Positions 49,068 to 58,635 of a DNA stretch of 64,000 nucleotides are shown here, piece after piece. The stretch lies in assembly GCF_040712315.1 (NCBI RefSeq), contig NC_134013.1, positions 89,658,001 through 89,722,000 of the forward strand, in the 5' to 3' direction. A program made the position numbers and the translations under genes. Under the pieces are notes generated by a model. That model was given only the letters and a program-made list of their open reading frames with translations. It was not told where the DNA came from and ran no database searches. Within the stretch, counting starts at the first letter, position 1. Each line of letters starts with the position of its first letter. The DNA comes from Castanea sativa. Its lineage: Eukaryota > Streptophyta > Magnoliopsida > Fagales > Fagaceae.

Positions 49068-49131
49068 ATTGATTTGATATATAACCTAACGTAAAAGAGA
49101 TTGATTTGATATATAACCTAACGTAAAAGAG
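49068..49131. repeat. 32-bp exact tandem duplication in P450-3 upstream region
   Basis: Two adjacent copies containing TTTGATATATAACCTAACG. The two flank remnants (about 21,910 and 44,070) have the segment once, so it duplicated only here. Confidence 0.85.
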
Positions 49132-49521
49132 ACCTGGACAACCTTCAATTATTTATCTGCTTGTGGCCGATTTATCTTGAGGGTTAACTTAATACTTATC
49201 TTTTTCTACAAGTTAGAGTAAAAAAAAAAAAAAAATACATTTGATAATGACTTCATATATCATAACAAGTAGGGGAAACGAGAACGTATATTAGCCAAAA
49301 ACAAATAGCCAAATCTGAACTGCTTGACAAAGTCCACAAATATGAAATATCCTTAATTCAAATAAAATGACAACATGTATTAGAGGGAGTATCGAGGTTT
49401 GTTACCAAAAAGTATAGAATGTGGAGCAACAAATTCCGTCCTTATTACTTGAGTCTGATGAAATTTAAAACCTACGTACCAACCTAATGACAACACTGAA
49501 AGGCAACATAGGGTTCTAACA

Positions 49522-50524
49522 TGATAGGCCAAAAATGTATTGACCTCTTGTGATGGATTAATTGATTAATTAGTCAAGTTTAATTAATTAACAAATTTAA
49601 CATGTAAACGCGTGGTAACACAAACAAATCACCAATAAACTAAAGTGCAGCGGAAAGTAAATTTGACACGGAGATTTATTTATAAATGGAAAAAACCTCC
49701 AAGGCAAAAACTCCACCGGGTAATTTTAAGGTCACTACTCCCAAGAATCCACTATTATCACAACAAACGGTTACAAGTAAAGGAATCTCAGTACCTTCTA
49801 CCAACCTACAGTTGAACCCTTACCCCAATATCCAATTAGACTTGTTCTGTAATGACAATCTCTCATTTTGATGCACGGCTCCCAATATGTGACTAACCAA
49901 TTGCGCGGATCCCAGTACGCAACTTCAATCACCAACTTGAGAAAGATGTTGGCTGCAAAGTTCTTCAGTTCATCAGTTCATCCTCACGATGAAGAACAAG
50001 AAGATGCTTGGTTACAAAACCTTACGGTGTACAAACACAGCAGCTTCTTCACAAAAAGATGAACTAAGGCAAATTTTGTCTCCGATCACAAATTGCTTGA
50101 ACAGACTTTGCTCAATACTTGTGTAACTTGTGTTTTCTTTGACGGCCCTTAAAATAATCTTTTTATATGTCTAGGGTTATGAGAAAAGAAGGCCCAAAGA
50201 CATATCCACGGATTTGAATCAAAACATATCTGAAAATTTGTTTTTCTTAAATCTTGACAGCTAGAGGTGTCGAGATGCTGTTGAGTAGCTGTTGAGCGTC
50301 GGGGCTGGAACAGCTTCTTAAGCTTGATAGATGCTAGCTGTCGAGCCAGCTGTCGAGCTTTAATGATAGACACTTCTTCAACTTGTTTCTTGAACAGACT
50401 TGCATGGTTTTAACAGTTGATCTTGAAACCTTGTTTCTTGAAGTATTAAAAACATCAAAGGATTAGCAAATTACATAAAAGAACGACATATGTTCTTAAT
50501 AAGTGAACCACATATATCTTAACA
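49522..50524 (-). repeat. Complete 3' LTR of copy 2
   Basis: Minus strand runs TGTTAAGATATATG to GGCCTATCA, 1,003 bp with TG...CA ends. Immediately upstream is the purine tract CAAAGGAGGAGAT (50,525-50,537). It contains CTCGACAGCT motifs like those in the internal spacer. Short open frames inside are not genes. Confidence 0.8.
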
Positions 50525-51095
50525 ATCTCCTCCTTTGGCAATCTGTGACAAAACCACAACAAACAAATGAATATATGAGAGAAGTCATAAAGAACTTAAC
50601 TCATGCTCATTTGTTGAATATAATAAAATCTATCCTAACACAAACTCTTGAAAAACTTTGCAAGAAGAGAGTTTATGACAAGTAGACTTTGACAACCTAT
50701 ATTTCTGAAACACTTTAAACAAAACACATCAAGGCACCTTTGTGTGAAGTAGAAATAATAGATTGCATACAAAAAAATAAGAAGCATGTGTATAAAGAGA
50801 GAAAAGAAACAACACATATAGAGATAAGTGAATAAAACATACATCATCACATATATATCTAAGATAAGCATCATGTATGTAAAACAATTGTCACAAGACC
50901 TCGGTACAAGAACAAAGTATCTCCAACAAAGAAAGAAAAGAAAAGATACATGTAATCCTTACTGCATCTCTCAAAAATAAACAAACACTCCCCCTAACAA
51001 AAATCTCATTTATCCTAACTCTCCCCTTAAGAAAGACTACTCTCATATCCAAAACTACTCCCCCTTTTTGTCATAAGTGACAAAGGGTAAGAGTG

Positions 51096-52248
51096 TCAAG
51101 TAGACATCTCGGCAAAACTGGAAGAGCTATTATCTCCATCCTCATCATTATCATCGTCGCTGGAACCATCATCAGGCGTCTCAGATGCCTCGAGAGGAGA
51201 AGAGGGAGACTCCACAAAACCACCAAGGTGAGGCTGCCGTCTAGCAATACGGCCAACACGGGTGATCACCTGATACAACTCAGTAGAAAGTGTATCAAGG
51301 CGAGCATCCATGCGCTGAAGCTGTGGCATGACCACATCCAAAGTCACACCTCCTGCTGAAGAAGAGGGAGCAGAGGTAGAAGGAGCTGAAGGAGTGGGAG
51401 GAACTGCTAAACCAGACCGCCTCGAACGAAACTGTGCCTCGCTCTGTTTAATGGTAGCGAAGTTAATGGCACACATAACGGAAAAATGGTCGAATGAGGG
51501 AAAAGGAACAGATTTAATAGCACACATAGCAAAAGGAAAGATGAGATTATCACGAGTTGTCGTATCCCTATACACATCTATGATAGAAATAATGAAGTGT
51601 GAAGGAAAATCGATAGAAAGATCCTCAAGAAGGGATAATATAAAATGAGTACAAGACTCAGTGATAGAATTGTAGTGAGAGAGGATACAAAACAAAAGTC
51701 ATCACCATGTTCAAGAATCTAGGATCTTTAGCAAAAGGTCGACATGAAGTAAACTGACGTTCACCCCAATTAGCTAGGCGCTCACAGAAAGCAAAGAGCA
51801 TCTCGTCTTTGGAGACAATCCGTAAACGCTCATAACCGAGGTAGTCAGGATGCTCAACCCTCGAAACACGGAGCACATCGAATACCAACTCCGGTGTGAC
51901 TACTATGCACGTACCACGAACGCGAGTATGAAAAAGAGGTACTGAAGTATCAATTTCATGCATGTTGGAATGGAACTCCTAGATAAGCACAGAAGGACAA
52001 GTGACCAGGATGTCACACAATGACTCTCATTCCCGACTGTGAATGACATTGGGAAGGTCAGTGTCAACGAAGTCCGACAAAATAACTTGGCGTTTCAAAT
52101 GAACACCTCGTTTAGAGAAGTTCTCCGAGAAGTCCTTTTGAGCTTTCTCATCATGGAACCGAACAGAAGAAGGAGTAGGATCAGAGGATGAAGAGGCCCT
52201 AGAACGAAGAGGGTTCTGGGACGGAGCAAACTTACGTTTCGGTGCCAT
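51096..52248 (-). pseudogene. ORF2, 'putative plant transposon protein' type (copy 2)
   Basis: Starts MAPKRKFAPSQN at 52,248. The conserved core is recognisable: FSKRGVHLKRQVIL, VRGTCIVVTPELVFDVL, VEHPDYLGYERL, FLNMVMTFVLYPLSL, then after a frame change LSIDFPSHFIISIIDVYRD. The C-terminal part is Pro/Ser-rich and ends in an acidic tail (DDGSSDDDNDEDGD). Stops after NVIHSRE and after PSVLI, plus a frameshift near 51,655, disrupt it. The acidic tail is not seen in copy 1, whose 3' end is truncated. Biochemical role unknown. Confidence 0.65.
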
Positions 52249-53278
52249 TGACGCACTAATGCAAACTAGATAGAGAGAGAGAAAGGGGGAAGAAAGAAAC
52301 ACTTAGAAAAGTCCCAACACATTTCAAATATAACAAGTATATTGAAAGAAGAGAACGTATGCATGAAAAATGCATGAACATGTGACATGCAATATAAAAG
52401 ATATCATGGGCTCAGCCCAATTCAATCCTACCAGCACACAATCAAATTGCACACATCTAAATGCATGATAAGATAGTTATAATGCTCATGGAATGCAATG
52501 TATGATATTTGAAACTCAGTGAAGCAAAAACCCATCCCAAAAATTTCACAAAAACTCAACAATTTTGAAAAACCCCAAAAACATTTTTCAAAAACTCGAA
52601 ACCTAGATATGAATGCATGAAAAGATCATGAAGAAGGAGAGAAAAAGAGATCAGACCAAGTAATTTGAAGCAAGAAAGACCGAAAATCACATGGGTTGAA
52701 GGTTTTGAGAGAGAAGAGAGTGATTGGGAGATGAACAGGCACGGACAGATCGAGAAAGATCGAGAGAATGAAGATCAGATCGCGCTGAAACATATATATA
52801 GAACCTCAGTAAATCTCGACAGATAGAAGTGTCGAGAGGTATCGAGATAGGTGTCAAGGTAGGTGTCGAGAACACAGGCGTCAACAGATGAAGCTGTCGA
52901 GGAGGTGTCGAGGAACAAAACATCAGACATGAATAAGAGAAGCTCGATCGATCCACCAGCTGTCAAGAAGCTATCGAGAGGCCAGGAGATTTCTCGATCG
53001 ATCCACTAGCTGTCAAGAAGCTATCGAGAGGCTAGGAGATTTCTTGATCAATCTACCAGCTGTCGAGAAGCTATTGAGATTGCGATAAGAAACAGCTTAA
53101 GATCTCAACAGATAAGCCAGGTGTCGAGAGGTGTCGAGAAGGCTTAAAACCAATTTTCCAAGAAGGGAAAAACACAAATATGAATGCAATCAAACATGCA
53201 ACGTAGCCAAAGATCCAACCAACATTTTAACCTCTCAATATCATTTCTCAATCAATAAAGAGTTAAGCATTTAGATCC

Positions 53279-53319
<41 letters not shown>

Positions 53320-54263
53320 ACACTAAATAAGTCTAACCAATTTTATATCTCAAAAAAAAGTTAAGACAGTTTAGTGAACATACATCAACACATGTAAACC
53401 TTGTGATAGCCAAATCACATTGTACCTGCACAGGTATCAAGAGTAGCAAAGAATATTGCGTGTTGTATGTGAAAAACATTGCAAGATTGCATAAGTGTTT
53501 CAATGTTATGACGATTTGAGATATGAGAAAATCACTTTAATTCACACACAATCATAACTATTTGATGGGGACTATCACCTTCGAGGTACATCCTATAACT
53601 CCCACATCTCCTAGAAAACACGCTTGCAATCATGTTTTAAAGTATTTTGTTCTTTTTGCCTTTTATTTTCTTTGCATATTTTTTATTTTATCAAGCAAAT
53701 CATGCATGGGTATACAAGAGAGAGAAAAGAAATGCCCATTTATGTTAAATTTTTTGACATTGCACTTTTGCTATGTCGAAGTATACAAATGTCATTGACA
53801 TTGCACTTTTACTATGCTAAAGCATACAGATGTCATTGTCATGATTGGCGGGTAACAGTGGTAAGATAGTTATTTATGCCTTTCTCTTAGGATTTTCTAG
53901 TCATTCCCGTCAAAAAGAGTGATACGAGTGTTAAGTACAAGAGATCACTTAATCCTTACTCATCACAAACAAAGAGCCACAAAACTCACTTGCTTAGTTG
54001 TGTATAGAGATGCTCATCTAAGTTACAAACGATACAAAGTTTAGAAAACTATGTTTCAATGGCCATTTTAAGGTTCACAAGAACCAATGTACACACACAC
54101 ACACACACACACTAATTTTTGTATTTTTTTGAATTTTTGAATTTTTTTTCTTTTTTTTTTAGACAAAACAAAATAACTAAAACCGTAAAACTAACAACCA
54201 AAAACATGTAAGACAAAACAAAGTAAAGCATAAAACTAAACATGTAAGAAAAAAGTGATTAAA
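52249..54263 (-). other. Noncoding spacer between gag and ORF2 (copy 2)
   Basis: No protein-like frame. It holds (AC)n tracts near 53,282-53,315 and 54,091-54,112. A zone rich in TCGA palindromic motifs (52,800-53,150) includes a three-copy 50-bp tandem array. Similar in place and composition to the copy-1 spacer, so conserved as part of the element. Confidence 0.6.
52943..53092. repeat. Three-copy 50-bp tandem array of TCGA motifs
   Basis: Copies start at 52,943, 52,993 and 53,043. Each contains CTCGATCGATCCAC (variant in the third) and AGCTGTC...AAGCTATCGAG. The CTCGATCGA parts are near-palindromic. No spacers as in a CRISPR. Confidence 0.8.
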
Positions 54264-55273
54264 TCACTTGGAATCCTTTTCTTTCCACACCTTAGAAGAA
54301 CATTTCCTTTTTGCAAACCCTTGAACTGGCGGTGAGGGGGAAGAATTGATACCGTTCAAGTTTGAAAGGAACATGAGGGTTTTGAGAAGATCTCCGAGAG
54401 GAGCAAACGAGGATAGAATCTGATTCTGGTTTCCCGACGCCATCATGTTGTTGCTATTTTGAGTGGCTAACCACTTATAGCAATTTGGTCGAGTATGACC
54501 AGCTGCTCCACAATGATGACAGAGATGCTGCTTCTTTTGTTTAGGCCTTTGAGAGTTTGTCTTTTTAGCCTTAAGGTTTTTAACTTCCTTCTTATCCTTC
54601 TTAGGGGGGTGCTCCTAAGATAGATTTACCCCTGTCTATGTTCTCACTAGCCAATTCAGTTTTAACATTAGTGTTCTCATTTTCAACATTATTGCTAGGA
54701 GGAACAAAAAAAAATAGTACTAGAAGAAGTAATATTAGAGGAGGAGAAATCATACCCTAAACCTGTTCGATCTAAAACATATTTCTGAAAACTGAGCATC
54801 TCATCGAGCTTAGCGCTTAAAGTCCTTTCTAGCTGAGCTCTAACTTGGAATATTTCTGCCTCAAGCTTTTTAGTCTTCTCAACCAAGAAGTTATTCTCAA
54901 ACCTCAGTGCTCCAATAGTTTGGTTTGCTTCATCAAACTTTGTGGAAAGCTCTTCACGTTCAAGCTCCACATCACTAAGCTTCTTGGTGGTCAACCTATA
55001 CAACTTTTCATGCTTTTCTGAGACCTTGTATAACTTAGCATAGGCTGTGTGAATGTCATCTTGATCATCCATCTTCTCAAACTTGGATTCCACCAATTCC
55101 TCTTCTTCATCCACATCCACATCTTCAACAATTCCCTTAGTAGGATTAACTGTGGCAGTGAAGGCATTCAAGATTCTGTCATCCTCATTGTCGGAATCAT
55201 CTTCAGGCTCGGTGTCACTTAGCGTAACAGCAAGTGCCTTGCTTTTTCCAATTTTCTTGAGATATGTAAGCAC
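54264..55273 (-). pseudogene. Gag remnant with coiled coil and zinc knuckle (copy 2)
   Basis: Starts inside Gag with LKKIGKSKALAVTLSDTEPE, an acidic stretch (EDVDVDEEEELVE) and a long coiled coil (about 60-160) ending SAKLDEMLSFQKYVLDRTGL. These are typical of the Copia/UBN2-type gag region in plants. After a frameshift in a homopolymer (near 54,710) and another in a C run (near 54,607), a basic KKEVKNLKAKKT segment and an intact knuckle CHHCGAAGHTRPNC (near 54,480-54,525) follow. The frame ends at 54,264. The N-terminal Gag is lost at the element's truncation. Confidence 0.75.
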
Positions 55274-55290
55274 CCATCAGCATACTTAGC

Positions 55291-55608
55291 ATTCCTTCCA
55301 AAGAGAAATGATGGTTTCATTTTTGAATTGTTTCCTGGGATAACAATGAAATGTCATATTTAACCATTCAATATTAATACATTTTTCTGCAGTTACTTGG
55401 CTTCTATATTGTTGTAAGACCGGTTAGGCTGTACGAGTGCCAGCCCTATTAGTGTTAGTGTTGTTACCTCAACAACTACTTGAGAGGCCATTATATAATG
55501 GTTTCTTGTAATTGTTTATAAGTTTTTGTGTTGCTTGGCAGATTGAAATAATTACATGATTGGAAAGTAGAATTAATTGTTAAAAGGAAATGATTACTAA
55601 CACACTAT
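55291..55608. other. Flanking sequence right of the retrotransposon
   Basis: No gene or repeat recognised. The junction with truncated gag is near 55,290. Confidence 0.4.
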
Positions 55609-55860
55609 GACGGCGTTTGGTTTGCAGTAATGTGTTCTTAATGTAATGCACATTACGATGATGTGATATTAAAATTTTGTTTATTTTATTTTTTCGAACA
55701 TTAGCATAATCTAAAATTACAAAATATATCACATTATCTTAATTTCATCACCTTCCTAAATAATTTAATATTGTATTCTTGTATTGAGATTACATTAATA
55801 TAAGATTACAATAATATAATATTACGGTATAATGTAACATCACGACAAACCAAACGCCCC
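55609..55860. mobile_element. MITE with GGCGTTTGGTTTG inverted ends
   Basis: Left end GACGGCGTTTGGTTTG and right end CAAACCAAACGCCCC are inverted repeats about 250 bp apart. The interior is very AT-rich with ATTACATT / AATGTAAT motifs on both sides. Harbinger- or hAT-like; target duplication unclear. Confidence 0.75.
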
Positions 55861-56426
55861 TTACGAAACCAATACCTATTACAATTGCTGATGAATATGG
55901 TGATTTACAACTTTTTTTTCATTTCTTTTTGAAATGCAAAATCCATGCCTTGCCTCTACAGCATTTTTCTCCACAGCATCAAATCTTTTTCTTCTCTACG
56001 GAAAGCTCCATTTTAAAAGTTGCATTGTTATCTTTCTCAACTTTAACTACTGAAGCAGTATGCAATTTTGGCAGCTGTAGGAGTGACGGCAAAGAGCCGA
56101 GAGTAAACTAATTTTTTTTCGATCTACTGTGAGAGCCAGTCTGTACTGTGAGCTCTCAGCTCTTTGCACAATTTCTTTTTTGTAAATTTTCCTTCTCATT
56201 ACAGTAAAAACAATAAATTAATTAATTAACCTTACTGTGCATATGAGGAAAATAAAGAATAATATGTGCATAATGCATATATATTGTCCTACGTAGGATT
56301 GGGCTCAAAGGCCTTGCTCAAGTTCTATTTTCAGCTCACAGGCTTAGTTCTAATTCTCTTTAATGGTGAATCAATGCAAGCAGGGATTTCTAAATGAAAA
56401 TCAAGTCCCGCTGGGCAATTTCTGGA
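55861..56426. other. No gene seen
   Basis: AT-rich with CTGTGAGAGCCAGTCTGTACTGTGAG-like short inverted matter near 56,128-56,156 and a TTAATTAATTAA run. A 60-codon frame at 55,929-56,111 looks protein-like only in part and is not supported. Confidence 0.4.
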
Positions 56427-56608
56427 GCAATAATGTTAGTACCACACACTTTCACACACACTTTGACATAACTATCTTATGTGACAGATTGTAATTGACT
56501 ATTTGTCACAATCACATGGACCTATAATTTTTTTTCCATCACTCAGTCTCCCACATAGAACATTTGCAACTAGTGTGGGTAAGAGTGTGTAGTACTAGCA
56601 TTATTATT
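56427..56608. mobile_element. MITE with about 30-bp inverted ends
   Basis: Left AATAATGTTAGTACCACACAC pairs with the right end, whose reverse complement is AATAATGCTAGTACTACACA. Interior TGTGACAGATTG and TTTGTCACAATCACA are also inverted. Its right terminus overlaps the start of the tandem repeat that follows. Confidence 0.7.
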
Positions 56609-57115
56609 TCTGAAATACCCCTTCATTCTTACGCTGCGTGGAGGGCTTGTGTGTCCAATTTGAATCCTTGGAAAATTTCTCAATAGATAAATGTAATGTT
56701 CCTATTAAAATTTCCTGAGTTGTTCCTGAGTCGTTTATCTTGCAGTTTCTCCCGAATTTGAATGTGTAGTACTAGCATTATTCTTTCTGAAAATACCCCT
56801 TCATTCTTACACTGCGTGGAGGGATTGTGTGTCCAATTTGAATCCTTGAAAAATTTCTCAATTGATAAAGGTTCTGTTCATCTAAAAATTTCTTGAGTTG
56901 TGCTTGAGTCGTGTTTATCATGCAGTTTCTCCCCAATTTGAATGTATAGTACTAGCATTATTCTTTCTGAAAATACCCCTTCATTCTTACGCTGTGTGGA
57001 GGGACCATGTGTCCAATTTGAATCCTTGGAAAATTTCTCAATTGATAAATGTTATGTTCCTCTTAAAATTTCTTGAGCTGTTCTTGAGTTGTGTTTAACG
57101 TGCAGTTTCTCCCCA
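56588..57115. repeat. Three-copy tandem repeat, period about 178 bp
   Basis: Copies start at 56,588, 56,765 and 56,945. Each contains AGTACTAGCATTATT, CCTTCATTCTTAC, GTGTCCAATTTGAATCC and TGCAGTTTCTCCC. The first 20 bp of each copy equal the right end of the neighbouring MITE. Copies differ by scattered substitutions, so the array is not very recent. Confidence 0.9.
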
Positions 57116-57824
57116 GTAATGGTCCACATTCAACATTTGAAGCAAGTCCAAATTATGTATCATTAGAAGTTTCTTTAACATAATTCATAAGAAACAAATG
57201 TTACATTGAAGAGAGAGAGAGAGAGAGAGTCGATTCAAAAATAAAATTATCTACAGAGCATGAATCCATTATCTATGGAGTGATTAATACAAAAGAATCT
57301 CCAACGTTGGCGTGGCAAATTTTTGGCCTTGGCTAATTAGAGTGTAATTTTTGGCCTTGGCTAATTAGAGATAAATCTTCCACCTAAGTTTCAGGCTTAC
57401 AGGAATCATCCCACTTCCCACAAATAATGGCCTTACATTAGTTAGATGAATACAAGGACTTCTCTCTAGCAAACAATTTCTGACAGTGGCTAAGTAGTTC
57501 TTAACGTGGCTGTAGGCCTAAGGCAAATAAAATGTTTTTGATCCCTTCTCTGCCAGATTTTCCAATTATACCACACTCGTAGGCCATGGTTTCATACATT
57601 TCATCCCTCCTTCCATGGTATTTCTGGGCTTATTGCATCTTTAAAAGCTTTTAGCCTTAGACATCTTGATTGCTTCTCCCATGAATTTCCGGGTTTATCA
57701 CGCCTAGCTATACCTCTACAGTGTGTAACTTATATTGTGCTCTAGATGAAAGCGTTGGACTTATCAAAGCTGAAAGTGAAAAGATGAGAGGAAAGAAAAT
57801 TTAGTAAATTTTCATATTGCCAAA
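57116..57824. other. No gene seen
   Basis: Contains a short (GA)n tract near 57,210-57,229 and a 30-bp direct repeat with TTTTTGGCCTTGGCTAATT (57,325-57,370). No protein-like frame. Confidence 0.45.
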
Positions 57825-58370
57825 TGTAGTGGAATTGAAATCAATGTGTCTGATTTGATGGAAACAAGCTATATACTTTTACCACTAATTTGAAGTGTTC
57901 ACAAGTTGTGGATCCTATCTAAAAAATGATGCAATATTTATTTTGTTCTCGGATCAACAGTCTAAATATGACATACAAAGACAAAGAACGAAAAAGAAAA
58001 TTCCAAACACAATTTTGTGCTTAGGTTGACGTTTTCAGTTTTTACCCTCAAGAATTTATCAAATTTAAGTATATAGCCAAAAATATAAAAGTTTTGATCT
58101 GTAGTGGAATTGAAACCAAGGTGTCTGATTTGATGGAAACAAGCTATATACTTTTACCACTAATTTGAAGTGTTCACATGTTGTGGATCCTATCTAAAAA
58201 ATGATGCAATATTTATTTTGTTCTTAAATCATCAGTTTATAAAAAACATACAGAGACAGAGAATGATAAAGAAATTGCTACACACAATTTTGCGCTTAGG
58301 TTTGACGTTTTCACTTTTTACCCTCATGAATTTATCAAATATAACCCAAAATATAAAATTTTTGATCATT
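57825..58370. repeat. Two-copy tandem repeat, period 275 bp
   Basis: Copies start at 57,825 and 58,100 with TGTAGTGGAATTGAAA. Shared blocks include GTGTCTGATTTGATGG, GTTGTGGATCCTATC and TTTTTACCCTCA. Divergence and small indels are visible. Confidence 0.9.
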
Positions 58371-58456
58371 AGGACGAATAAACTAATAAATGCAAAACAA
58401 ATAGATACACTTAAAAATGAGAAGTAAAATAAGAAATACTAGGAATAATCAATGTT

Positions 58457-58619
58457 ACCACCGTGCACCCTTAGCGTGATAGTCACTCCACAAGTACAAA
58501 GTTCTTGTGAGGTAGGGGGGACAAGGGTTGAGGTCCAAATCTCCAAGAGAGTTTTATATACATAAACACTTAGATTAGATTAGGGTAAAATTTCTTTGTA
58601 TAAATAAATAAAAAGGGAG
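58457..58619 (+). mobile_element. Au-like SINE with perfect 16-bp target duplication
   Basis: Flanked on both sides by AGGAATAATCAATGTT (58,441-58,456 and 58,620-58,635). It carries a Pol III A-box-like region (TTAGCGTGATAGTC) and B-box-like GGGTTGAGGTCC. The 3' end TTAGATTAGATTAGGG...TTTGTATAAATAAA resembles the plant Au SINE consensus. Confidence 0.85.
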
Positions 58620-58635
58620 AGGAATAATCAATGTT

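Larger units (their letters stand above)
48638..49500. other. P450-3 5' flank
   Basis: Aligns with upstream DNA of P450-1 up to TTTTAAAAG (48,783). It then has a segment beginning TGTGACTTAGTGGTAAAAGTC, which looks like a tRNA-type A box and may be a degraded SINE, and resumes at GTGATTTCATATTATAAC (49,018). A 32-bp exact tandem duplication lies at 49,068-49,131. It contains the Helitron empty site near 49,355. Confidence 0.55.
49522..55290 (-). mobile_element. gag-only LTR retrotransposon with second ORF, 5'-truncated (copy 2)
   Basis: Read on the minus strand: gag (55,273-54,264), a spacer of 2.0 kb, ORF2 (52,248-51,096), about 560 bp, polypurine tract, complete 3' LTR. No protease, integrase or reverse transcriptase can be found. 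The 5' LTR and the start of gag are missing at about 55,290. Same architecture as 14,670-19,010, so this is a family, probably mobilised by an autonomous Copia relative. Confidence 0.75.

Noticed and set aside
52943..53092. Regular 50-bp direct repeats, CRISPR-like spacing
   Set aside because: The repeats are contiguous without unique spacers and lie in a plant retrotransposon.
55083..55289. Ser/Thr-rich plus-strand frame
   Set aside because: It is the antisense shadow of the acidic region of gag copy 2.
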